Positions 42,456-53,290 of a stretch of 64,000 nucleotides of DNA are shown here, in pieces. This stretch comes from Progne subis subis. Taxonomy: Eukaryota > Chordata > Aves > Passeriformes > Hirundinidae. The notes under the pieces are model-generated. The model did no database searches, was not told the DNA's origin, and was given only the letters and a program-made list of their open reading frames with translations. Location of the stretch: NCBI GenBank assembly GCA_022316685.1, contig JAKJHU010001329.1:16871-80870 (forward strand), given 5' to 3'. The stretch's first letter is position 1. Every line of letters begins with the position of its first letter. The position numbers and the translations under genes were made by a program.

Positions 42456-43714
42456 CTTCCGGGCACCTGTGGGGCGGCACAGACAGCCCTGCCCCGGGCT
42501 CTGCCGGGCTCTGGGCCAGCAGAGGCCGGGCAGGGCTGGCCATGGCCGGGAACAGGCCCTGAGCCCCGCAGGAGGATGGAGCTGGGCCACAGCCAAACTG
42601 CCCTGCAAACCTGGGCGGAGCAACCAGGGCTGACAATGGCTGGGGACAGAGGCTGGCGCTGACAAATGTCCTGGGCCATGTTCCTGCTCTGTCCATGCCA
42701 CCAAGGGCACAGAGCAGCCTCCTCTCCTGGCCACTTGCCTGTTTTCAATGCCTTCCAGAGGCGCTGGCCCTGCCCCACAAGGCCTGGGCTGAGTCCTGCC
42801 CCTGCACACTCACACAGGCTGAGATGGACACTGATGGTTTCTGTGGCAGGCTCTCTCAGCCCAGCCCAGCTCCCTCCAAGCTCTGCCAGCTGCCCTGAGT
42901 TCTCGGCAGCACCAAGGGCCTCTCCCCAGCACAGCCCAGCCGGCTCTGGCCCCACAGCTCTGCTCAGGGCAGGCTGCTCTGGGCAGGGGCCCCACGGCCT
43001 CAGCCCCTCGGAAGGGCACAGCAGCAGCTGCAGCTCAGACAGGACTCAGCCCCAGCCATGGGCAAGGTGCTGGGCCAAGGGAAAAGGAGGCTCCCTGTGT
43101 GCCCTGCTCCCCTCTCCCTGAGGTGCTGAGAGCTCTGCAGCCCCTGCTGCCATCCCATCTGCCCAGGCCAGCACAACAGCCCTGGCCTTGGGGCCCTCAA
43201 GAGCTGCTCCTGCTCCAGGCCCAGGGCCCATCCTAAAGCTGGGGCAGCCAGAAAACTGTGCCCATTTCTGTTCATTCCTGCTCTGATGAGGATGGATCCT
43301 CAGCCCCTTGGAGGTTGCTGATGAATTTTACTACTCCAGAGACCTCTTCCTTCTTGAACTCTTCAGTTACAGAGTTCATTGAGAAAAGCTCTTAACATTT
43401 GTTCAAAAAAAAAACAAATAAGAAAAATGCCTGGGAATGATTTAAGTTTTCAATTCTTCTGTGGTCAATTAGACAGATTTCAGAAGTTTATTCGAGTGAA
43501 TGTTCTATATTGAAAACAATGCAGAGAGAACTCTTTTGTCCTGTTTTCTTTTCTTTTTTATCAATTGATATCAGCAATGTTCAACTGATATTGACGTCCA
43601 GCACCTTCTTCTGCAGTCTGAATAGATGTAAAAATCAAGACCCTTCATGGCTGACAATCAATCAGACTTTGTCCCCAACCCCTCCCCACCAATTCTCTCA
43701 TCCAACCCTTGGCA
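42456..43714. other. Unclassified stretch after the tandem array
   Basis: GC-rich to about 43.3 kb, then AT-rich. No gene or known repeat recognised. Confidence 0.4.
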
Positions 43715-44305
43715 CTCCTATGGATGAGGAATGGTGCTGCCATCAGGAGCAGGGCAGTGATTCTTTCCCTGTGCTCAGCTCTGGTTGGGCAGCACCTCAA
43801 ATATTGTGTCTAGTTCTGAATCCCACAGTTTAGGAAGGACATGGACTGGTGGGAGCGTGTCCAGAGAAGGGCAACAAAGCTGGTGAGTGGTCTCTAACAG
43901 AAGTCCTGTGAGGAGCAGCTGAGGGAGCTGGGGTTGTTTATCCTGGAGAAGAGGAGGCTCAGGGGGGGCTTCATCACTCTTTACAACTCCCTGACAGGAG
44001 GGACCAGCTAGATGGGGATCGGGCTCTTCTCCCAGGGAACAGTGACAGGACAAGAGGACACAGCCTTAAGCTGCAACAGGGGATGTTTAAGCTGAACGTT
44101 AGGAAATATTCTTCCCAAAATGGTGACTGGGCTTTGGAATGGGCTGCCTAGGGAGGTGGGTGGGTCATTGTCCTTGGCAGTGTTTCAGGAATGACTGGAT
44201 GTGGCACTCAGTGCCGTGGTCTGCCTAACAAGGTGGTGTTGGGTCACAGGGTGGACTTGATGCTCTCCAAGGTCTTTTACAGCCTGCTTGATTCTCTGAT
44301 GGTGG
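43715..44305 (+). mobile_element. CR1 LINE 3' end
   Basis: Contains GGTTGGGCAGCACCTC, CCAGAGAAGGGCAAC and GGAGAAGAGGAGGCTCAGGG in CR1 order and ends with the terminal TTCTCTGATGG-type repeat. Confidence 0.85.
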
Positions 44306-44752
44306 TGACACTGCAGGGCCCTGGGGAAGCAAGGGGCCATTGTGACACGGAGGGACCTGGTGGCACTAAGAGGACCAGAGTGACACTGTGCATGATATGT
44401 CACCATAGAGCCAAGGGGCCATTGTGACACTGTGGGGCTAAATGCAAGCAAGGAACCCATGGTGACAGTCTGGGGCCTGGTGGAACCACAGAGGCCACTG
44501 TGACACTGTGGAACCAAGGAGATCATTGCTGCGCTGCCAGACCTCATGGAACAAAGGATCCATTGTGACACTCCAGGGTTATGGAGGCCCAAGGCACCAT
44601 TGTGACACTGTGGGGCCCAAGGATCCAAGGGACTTTGTGACACCAAGGGGTCCCACGGAACCAAAGGCACACTATGACACTGGGAAGACTCATGGAATCA
44701 TGGAGACCATTGTGACAGTCTAGGGACACAAGGAACCGTGGTGACACTAAGT
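44306..44752 (+). repeat. Degenerate minisatellite between two CR1 copies
   Basis: About twelve copies of a CCATTGTGACACTGTGGGG-like unit, spaced roughly 30-70 bp (base period about 36 bp), each with TGACAC or TGACAG. Confidence 0.75.
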
Positions 44753-44756
44753 TGGC

Positions 44757-45245
44757 TGGAAGTGTTGATCTGCTAGAGGCTAGGAGAGCTGTGCACAGGG
44801 CCCTGGACAGGCTGGATCCAGGAAGTCAAATCCAACAATGTGAGGTTTAACAAGTCCAGATATAGAATCCTGCACTTTGGCCACAATAACCCCTGAAGTG
44901 GTGCAGGCTGGTGACAGAGTGGCTGGACAGCAGCCAGGCAGAAAGGGACTTGCATGGACTGACGGACAGCAGGCTGGACATGTACCAGCAGTGTGCCCAG
45001 GTGGCCAAGAAGGCCAATGGCACCTGGCCTGGATCAGGGACAGTGTGGGCAGCAGGAGCAGGGCAGTGATGCTTCCCCTGTGCTCAGCACTGGTTGGGCA
45101 GCACCTCGAGTGCTGTGTCCAGTTCTGGGCCCCCAATTAAGAAAGGACATGGAGGGGCTGGAGTGTGTCCAGAGAAGGGCAACAATGCTGGTGAGAGATC
45201 TGGAACACAAGTCCTGTGAGGAGCAGCTGAGCAAGTATCTGCAGT
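44757..45245 (+). mobile_element. CR1 LINE fragment
   Basis: Same orientation as the previous copy and overlapping the same consensus region (CACCTCGAGTGCTGTGTCC, GTGTCCAGAGAAGGGCAAC), but starting further upstream and ending earlier. Confidence 0.8.
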
Positions 45246-46313
45246 GGCACAGGAAACTTACAGCTCATGACAACAAACTTTCTGGATGACTCCAGTGGCC
45301 ATGACAAACTTAAATGGTTTCTGTGCTGTCCCCCATCCGTTCCTGGCCTCAGGGGCTGATGATGGCATTTGTGCTCACTCAGGTTCATCTCCCCACACCA
45401 ACACCATGGGGGTGCTCACGCCTGCTCTGGGCAGTGCAAACAGGGGCTCCTGAGCCAGTGCTGCCGTGTCTGTGCCTGCAAGGATGCGGCACCTGTGTGA
45501 GCTGTGGGAGAGGCCAGGGCTGCAGAGGGGGGATGTTGGCAGGTGCATGAGGACGCTCTGGGACGCTACCCTGGGGTGTCCAGCGCAGTGGGGATGGATC
45601 AGCCCCTGCTCTGCTGCTCCTTCCCGTCTCCCCCAGGGACCTTGCAGAGCCCCAGCCATGCTGTTTGCCCCCAGCCTGCCCACGGCCACCCTGGGGATGC
45701 TCACAGGGCTTTTCTCTGCTGAGCATTGGCTTGGGCATGTTCTGGAGAGAGCCTGGGCAAGGAGCCTGGAGCCCCCAGGCCCTGCCCTGAGGTGTCAGCG
45801 CTGCCCCAGCAGTGCCCATGGCCTGTCCCTGCTGCAGCCCCGGCACTGCCACCCCCAGCACTGTGCCCGGCCCCGAGAGCACTCAGGCCCTACAGCAGCA
45901 CCAGGGCCAGGAGGGCAGAGGGGCAGGGGCACGGGAGCAGCACTGGCAACATCAAGTGCTGCTGCTCCTGGGCACAGCTGCTGTGCCAGCACTGATCTGC
46001 CCCAGCTCTGCACACAGACATTGCTGCTGCAGCTGCAGAGAAGGGAACAAATGGGGGATCTCTGCAGAAAACTTGGCTGGGAGATCTTTGAGTTCATTTA
46101 AAGCAACCAAAATAACAGCCCCTCATTGACACAGTCAGTGACCACAGGGGAGGTGGAGAGAACCAGAATGTGAAATGGCACAAACAATAAGATTTCTTTT
46201 TGGACAAGATTAAAAAAAAAGGAAACAAAGAGAAAGAAGCTCCAAAATGAAGCTAACAGGAAGTATCAAGATGACTTTTATTACAAGTGATTTGCAGAAA
46301 GTGGCCAGCAGTT
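45246..46313. other. Unclassified stretch
   Basis: GC-rich; no supported gene. The last ~170 bp before the receptor gene are AT-rich. Confidence 0.4.
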
Positions 46314-47246
46314 TTAATGTTTCCAAAACCATCCAGTCATCAGTCTCCAGACTGCAGCCTTGAGCTCCTGGTTCCTCAGGCTGTAGATGAGGGGGTTCAG
46401 GGCTGGAGGCACCACTGAGTACAGAACTGACAGGGCCAGATCCAGGGATGGGGAGGAGATGGAGGGGGGCTTAAAATGAGAAGATGTGCCAGTGCTGATA
46501 AACAGAGAGACCACATCCAGGTGAGGGAGGCAGGTGGAAAAGGCTTTGTGCCGTCCCTGCTCAGAGGGGATCCTCAGCACGGCCCTGAAGATCTGCACAT
46601 AGGAGAAAACAATGAACAAAAAACAACCAAATATCAAACAGGCACTAACTTCAATGAGCCCAAGTTCCCTGAGGTAGGAGCGTGAGCAGGAGAGCTTGAG
46701 GATTTGCGGGATTTCACAGAAGAACTGGCCCAGGGCATTACCATGGCACAGGGGCAGGGAAAATGTATTGGCTGTGTACATGAGAGCATTGAGAAAGCCA
46801 CTGGCCCAGGCAGCTGCTGCCATGTGGGCACAAGCTCTGCTGCCCAGGAGGGTCCCGTAGTGCAGGGGTTTGCAGATGGACACGTAGCGGTCCTAGCACA
46901 TGATGGTCAGGAGGGAAAACTCTGCTGAGATGAAGAACATATAGGAAAAGAGCTGAGCAGCACATCCTGTGTAGGAGATGGTCCTGGTGTCCCAGAGGGA
47001 ATTGTGCATGGCTTTGGGGACAGTGGTGAGGATGGAGCCCAGGTCGGTGAGGGCCAGGTTGAGCAGGAAGAAGAACATGGGCATGTGCAGGAGGTGGCCG
47101 CAGGCTACGGCGCTGATGATGAGGCTGTTGGCCAGGAGGGCAGCCAGGGAGATGCCCAGGAAGAGGCAGAAGTGCAGGAGCTGCAGCTGCCGCGTGTCTG
47201 CCAATGCCAGCAGGAGGAAGTGGCTGATGGAGCTGCTGTTGGACAT
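46314..47246 (-). pseudogene. OR14-like: Olfactory receptor, OR14-like, one internal stop
   Basis: A 310-codon single-exon frame (ATG at 47246) with seven hydrophobic segments. Family marks: N-glycosylation start MSNSSS, PMFFFLLNLALTDLG (TM2), DRYVSI after TM3, the second-loop cysteines (CHGNALGQFFC), KAFSTCLPHL at TM6 and PALNPLIYSLRN at TM7. The residue before DRY, normally Tyr, is a TAG stop at 46893-46895. The rest is intact and in frame on both sides, so inactivation is recent, polymorphic or a sequence error. Such receptors are plasma-membrane odorant GPCRs; the OR14 (gamma-c) group is greatly expanded in birds. Confidence 0.85.
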
Positions 47247-49164
47247 TTGCTGTGCCTGGCCATGGAAACCTGTTCATGTAAAAAGGACAGTGACGAGTCA
47301 GCAGAGGCTGCTTTGAGCCAAACCTGGGCCATTCCCTGTAGACTGTCCTGCTGTGACCCACCCGCCCTTGTTCCTGCTCTGGGAAAACCTTCACCCAGGT
47401 CCCTGCCTGAGCTCCAGTTGTTCTGTCTGAGTGTGCCAGGAGCAGCCAGGCCTGTGCGTGGGGGCTCTCCAGGAGCCATCCCTGCCCTGCTGCCCTGGGT
47501 TTGTGGCCATGTGGCAGAGGGACTAAGGCTGGATCTTCAGGATTTGTCAGTGGAATCACTCCTAATGCAGGCAGGCTCGGTAGCATCTGCACTTCAATTT
47601 CTAAAGGGCATGGAGAGCAGGAAGGAATTTTAGCCATTGTTTTCCTGCACTAGCATCATTCCTCTTTCTCTGGTGTCAGAAATCCCCACCATTTCTGCTG
47701 CACTGAGATTTTACCACTGGGAGATGTGAGAGGCAAGGGATTCCCTGTGGCTTAGGGAAGGTGAGGGGCTGGATGGGCTTGTTCCCAACTGCCCTGGGTT
47801 TGCACCTTTGGCTGCAATCAGAGCACAATCACACTCCCGTGTCACCCTGGGATAAACCAGACCCTGCCCAGAGCAGAGGGGTCCCTGAATGTCTCAGCCT
47901 CTCCAAAGGTCTCTGGGCAAGGGCTCAGCACCCCCTTCTGCCAAGGACACTCATGCTCCCTTGGCAAACCCAACAGCATTTCCTCAGCTCTGGCATCTCT
48001 GCACTTCCCCATGGGACATTCAAGGAACTCCCAGAGGCTGTGGCACAGATTTGCAGCCAGGGAGGGCAGCTCAGATCTTGGAAGGACACAGCAAGGAGAT
48101 CCCTGGGTATGCCCATGATGGGATCTCAGGGAGGAGGCTCAGCTCATTCCCCTCTCCCATGCACTGCTTTGGCCCACAGCCCCACAGGTGACAGGCAAGC
48201 TTGGACACCCCATTCCCCATGGACACAGCTGCCTGGCAGCAATCCCAAGGGCAGTGCCTGCCTCAGCTGCTGCAAATGCCAGAGCCTCCCTGAGAGCTCC
48301 AGATGACAGTGACAAGATCAGGGGAGGGCAAAAAGAAGAGAAGATGTTGTGGTGCTGTGCCTGGGAGGGCAGGGCACAGACAGTCGGGCACTCAGGACAG
48401 TGTTCCCCATAGCCAGCTGTGCACGGCACCTCCCACACACCAACAGTGCCCTCCTGCCCCCAGCACTGCTCTGTTCAGCCCCCTCTCCTTCCCTGAGCAT
48501 CTCCCTGTGCCTGGACATTTCCCTGCTGAGAGGAGCCTTGTCCCTGCCAGCGCTCACAGAGCCCATCCCACCCTCTGTGCCCTGGGCCCGGCCCTACAGA
48601 AACCTGCCTGTCTGCAGGGCCCTGCCTGGGGCAGGCTCTGTCTGCAGGGGGCAAGGGCAGCTCAGGAGAGCCCTGCTGGGCCTGCAAAGGTGATGCTGGA
48701 GCTGTCCAGGGCTGGGGAGTGGCTGAAGGCCCTTTAGGAGCCTCCCAGCAGAGAGACTGACCACCCAAAGTTACAGTTCTGGAGTCTCTGTAAATGTTAA
48801 AGACATGACTTTGATATCCTGTGTGTCCCTTTCAACTCAGAATGTTCTGTGATTCTGTGATTTCAATGTTGTTCTGCTTCTCTCATCCTCCTGTTGCCTG
48901 TAATCAAACAGAAAAAAAACTGCCTGTAACATCATTAGAACAGAAAAGTAAAAACCAGACCTTAATAGAAGCTTCCAGCTGTCCCAGTGGGGATGGGGCA
49001 TACCCAGGATCTGATTTTAAAATGTATTAATGTTGATTAATTAGGATATTTACCAGGGACATCCAATAGGAGATTCAGTTGCCCCAGTTACACACCCCTG
49101 GGTAAACCCGTTGGAGGGAGGACCATTTCTTCCACAAGAAGCCTTCAAAGGTCTTCTTTGCCTC

Positions 49165-49166
<2 letters not shown>
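47247..49166. other. Unclassified stretch upstream of the receptor
   Basis: Presumably includes the non-coding 5' exon and promoter of the receptor. No other gene recognised; open frames on both strands are unsupported. Confidence 0.4.

Positions 49167-49207
<41 letters not shown>
49167..49207 (+). repeat. Poly(T) run, 41 bp
   Basis: 41 consecutive T. On the minus strand it could be a poly(A) tail of an old insertion lying at 49208 onwards, but no source sequence was recognised. Confidence 0.9.
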
Positions 49208-49210
<3 letters not shown>

Positions 49211-50635
49211 GACTGCTCACACTCTAGTTAAAAAACAAAATGTTCTTCTTGCTGGTTTTCCTCCTGATAGTAAAAGTATACAGTATTTCTGGAATGTATT
49301 TAGAAGGTCTGCTTATTGTTCTAAAATCTAAGAGAAAGAGAGTAATGCACTAGAGTTAATCAAGGATAACACTGATATAAATATCAGTAATAGCAGTTGT
49401 ATAGAGTTAATTAAGGATTATAGATATATAACAATATAATAGTAGTTAACAGAGCTATGCATATATGAAAAATGTATAAAAAGCAAAATTCTTTTTATCA
49501 CCACCTGAGCCTTCCCACCCCGCTCCAAGCAGGAAAGAGAGAACACTCTCAGGAAAGCTCCTGATCTTTACAGCAATCCCAGGCTTACCTTCTTTTGGCA
49601 AGTGTCCTCCAGAGCTGTGCCCAGGCTGGTCTGGAGCTGGGAGCAGCCCTGCCCCACACAGCACCTCTCAGCAGCAGCACCTGCCCTGATCAGGGCGGCT
49701 CCTTCCCCCCACAGCTTCTCCCCAGCGCTGGCAGCAGCTCCCGGGGCTGGCTGAGAGCTGTCCCTGGCAGGCAGCAGAGTCCCTGGCCCAGCACAGCACC
49801 CTGGGCTTCAGGACCCTGCTCTGCAGGACAGCCCTGGGCACCCCTGGCTGCTCTCCACAAGAGAGAATCAGAGAATGTACTCACAGAGTCTGTAGGCATT
49901 GGGATGTTGCAGCTTTAGGAGATCCCTGCAGGAGCTGCAGCTGCCTTGTCCTGCAGCCAGAGGTTCCTGTGTCAAGGGCTGGGAGTGATTCTCCCGCAGT
50001 CACTTCTCAGCTCCTTCCCAGCCCTGAGTGATTGAAGCTCTCTGTGCATGTGTGCTGTGCCCAGGGTGGCTGCAGGCGGTGCCCCAGCCCTGCTGGGCTG
50101 GGAGAAGAGTTTCTCATCAAGAGAGATGTGTTTTTGAAGCTCTTCTTGGCTGCCAGGAGCTGCTTCTCTGCCAGGAGCCCAGACCAGCTCAGCAGCACAG
50201 ACACAGCACAAGGACTTTAATGAACCTCTTGGGCTTTGTGCTGAGGCCCTGAACATCAGTCCCTGAGAGAGAGCTGAAGAAACCTCTCAGGAACGTCCAA
50301 GTCAGAATCCAAGTCCAAAGTTTCTTGAAGTTTTAATGGGTGCCACTGAGGGACAGGACAGAGAAAGTGTCCCCCAGGCCCCAGGCAGAGCAGAGAACTG
50401 GAGGCAGTGATGACAGGTGGGGACAAAGAGAAGCCAAGTCTTGGTGTCCTGGGGCACAGCAGCCTCTGTGCCACCAAGGGCTGTGAGGAGACACCTTGGT
50501 CCTGAGGCCCTGGGGCCTCCTGGCACAGCCCCAGCAAGGCTGGGCACTGTCAGCCCCTTGTGCTGCCCTCAGCATCCCCCTCACATGCCAGTGGCCTCAA
50601 GGATGTGCTGGAAGGAGTCCCTGGGGAGCCTTGGT
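49208..50635. other. Unclassified stretch
   Basis: AT-rich to about 49.5 kb with GAGTTAAT-AAGGATTA repeats, then GC-rich. No gene recognised. Confidence 0.4.
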
Positions 50636-51335
50636 CAGCAATGGCCCTGGGGGCTCCTGAATGCTCCCAGGGACTGCAGGTTTCTTCAAAGGACTTTGGG
50701 TTTTGCTTTTTCCTTGCAGTCTGTGTGGGGCTTGTGCAATCATGGCCTGCAATTATTTGCTCTAATTAGTCCCTTGAGAGGCTTTGTCAGGAACAACACT
50801 CAGTGGTGGTTCATTAATGCTTCAAGGTACTTCAGTTATTTTAAGGTACTTGGTGTTTTCCCTTTTAAAATTGTCTCTATGAGAAAAAAGAGTAATCATG
50901 GCCTTAGTTATCTACCTTAATTAGTCCCTTGGGATTCTTAGTCAGTAACAATAATCGGTGGGGCTTATTAATACTTCAGGATACTCAAAGTTTATTAAGG
51001 AACTTCTTTTTGACACTGAGTCTGAGAGGTTTGTGCAGTCATGCTTTAATTAGTCCCTAGAGATTCTTAGCCAGTAACCACACTCAGTGGGGCTCATTAA
51101 TACTTTGAGATACTCAAGGTGTTTTAGGTACTTTGGATTTTCCTTCCCACATTGAGTCTCTGAGAGGTTTTTGTGCAATTCTGGCCTCCAATTCTCTCTT
51201 CCAGGACTCCATGAGGAGCCTGTGTTTGGGATGGACCTCAGTGGGACCCATTGATGCATCGAGACGCTTTGGGTTTTCCTTCTGACTTTGACTCCTGGAA
51301 AGGTTTGTGCAATTTCCTCTCAGGCCCTGAGGTTC
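50636..51335 (+). repeat. Tandem repeat, ~130-155 bp period, about five units
   Basis: The block CAGTGG-(G/T)-CTCATTAATGCTT and its following GGTACTT recur near 50802, 50957, 51086 and 51238, with a first partial unit from 50636. Each unit also has a GAGAGGTTTGTGCAAT-like segment. Confidence 0.75.
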
Positions 51336-52384
51336 CAGAGCTCAACACCAAATTCCCCACAGGGCTCAATTAGGAGAAAGCAAGTTCTTGGATGTGCCTT
51401 GAGTTCCCGCTGGTCTGCTGCAGTTCATTAGGAAGTTTTTTTTCCTAGAGTTATGGAGAAATATTTCAAATAGCTCCTGTTAAACCACATTCCTATTTTC
51501 AAGAGTGTATTTTTCCTCTTTAGAGCAGAGGTGATTGCAGCATTCAGTGACTGATATTGACCCAGGGTCTCTCCTCAGGAGTTCTGGTCTGCTCAGAGAA
51601 CCTGTGCCTTGAGGTCTGACCCAGTGTGGACAACCTTGCTGCACATCCCCCAAACCCCATCCTGCATCTCCTCACTCACCTGGGACCTGCTTTGCTCAGA
51701 GAACTGGCTACACTCAGACAAAGAGGAGCTTTCTTTCTTTTTTTAGCAATCTAAAAACTCCGAAGTTTCAGGAAATCTCAAGTGTGTGCCAAGCCCAAGG
51801 TGCCACTAAGGAGGTTCCCCTTCTCCAAGGCAGAACCATGCAAGGAATGTTTTAGACACACAGGAAGTTCTACAATAAACATAAATCCAGAGGTGGCTGA
51901 AGGCAGAATTAGACCAGCTCCTGAAGGACAGACAAGCTTTGAACTCCTTGCAGCTCAAAGCTCCACGTGGGTTGTTGGGAGGTGTGTGACTGAGACAAGA
52001 GTGAGATGAAAGGGAAATGCGGAGAGCCCTGGAAGTGCTTGTGTGCAGACAGGCTGTGGGGAAGGGACCTGCAGCCCTGCCCTGGGCCAGGAGTGAGGGT
52101 TGGATCATCATCCCAACCCTGCCCTGGGCCATTGCAAGGGGCTGTGGCCATGGACATTGCACTGACCCTCTGCACCAGCCCCGTGCTCAGGGCTGGTGTC
52201 ACTGCCCAGAGCCAGAGGGGATACCTTGCTGGGGGCTTGTGCCACAGCCACCTGCCCTGTGCCGCGCTGGCTGCTCAGGCGCCGCGGAACCAGCAGCAAA
52301 CGCCACTGCCAGGGCCAAAGGCAGCTCAGCCAGAACAGAAAGGGGCAGGGCTGGGCACTGCTTCCATGGCAGCCCTCCCTGGGA
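51336..52384. other. Unclassified stretch
   Basis: No gene or known repeat recognised. Confidence 0.35.
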
Positions 52385-52737
52385 CACCACACCTGGGTCA
52401 CCTGTCATGGAATTGCCATGGAAACCCAGCTGATTGGAAATGCAATGGTGGACAAAGGTTTTAGTGGGTCAGTCACAAAGGGTGGTGGTTTTAAAACTAA
52501 AGGAAGGGAGGTTCACATAAGGGGAGATAAGGAAGGAAGTTTGATGATGAGATTGGTCATACACCAAGACAGGTTCCCAGGGAGGTGGTCAATGCCCAAT
52601 CCCTGGAAACATTCAAGCCCATCTGGGACAGGGCTCTGAACAACTGATCTGGTGAAAGATGCCCCTGCTCATGGCAGGGGTTTGGATGAGATGAGCACTG
52701 CAGAGCTCTTCCCATCCAAAGCATTCCAGGATTACAT
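52385..52737 (+). mobile_element. CR1 3' end within arm 1
   Basis: GGTGGTGGTTTTAAAACTAA, CCCAGGGAGGTGGTCAATG and CTCATGGCAGGGGTTTGGAT in CR1 order, ending CATTCCAGGATTACATG. Confidence 0.85.
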
Positions 52738-53290
52738 GGGGGGAAGGGGCTGCTCACTGGACTCCATCCACTGCCTTGACTCCTCCTTGTCTCTGCTGGA
52801 GCCCACATGCAGCAGCCAAAGCCAGCCCCTTCTCTGGCCTTTCCCTGCCCTGCCCCAGGGGCTGACAGAGCCAGGCTGGCACAGGTGACCTTTAGGCTTT
52901 GCAGGGCTCCGGCACAGCGGCTGGGACAGAGTCAGGGCTGAGGTCACCACTCTGTGGGCTGGGGCAGAGCCCAGCCAGAAAATGAGGCCAGGAGCAGCAG
53001 CTCTGCAGTGGTGGCCACCAGGCCGCCTTGCCAAGGGAGGCTTCTGGCCATGGCCTGGAAGCAGCTGCTGCTGCCAAGGTGCCTTTGGTGCCTCGGGCTC
53101 TCCCTGGCACAGCTCCCAGCATGGCACTCTGCACTTGTGCCCGAGGCCTTCACTGTGCTGGGGCTGGCCTGGGGCTTTTCCTGCAGCGGGATCTGCCCTG
53201 GTCCTGGCACAGGAAAGGCAGTTTCTGCTGGAGCAGGAGGCTCTGCCTGCAATGGGCTCAAACAACTCCAGCAAGGCCCTGTTTGCAAAA
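52385..53290 (+). repeat. Inverted duplication, arm 1
   Basis: Reverse complement of 61486-62395 at high identity (about 95% by eye), including the CR1 3' end and about 550 bp of non-CR1 sequence. About 8.2 kb separate the arms. Confidence 0.85.

Noticed and set aside
49167..49207. Poly(T) as tail of a processed gene copy
   Set aside because: No recognisable coding or SINE-like sequence lies on the minus strand next to it.
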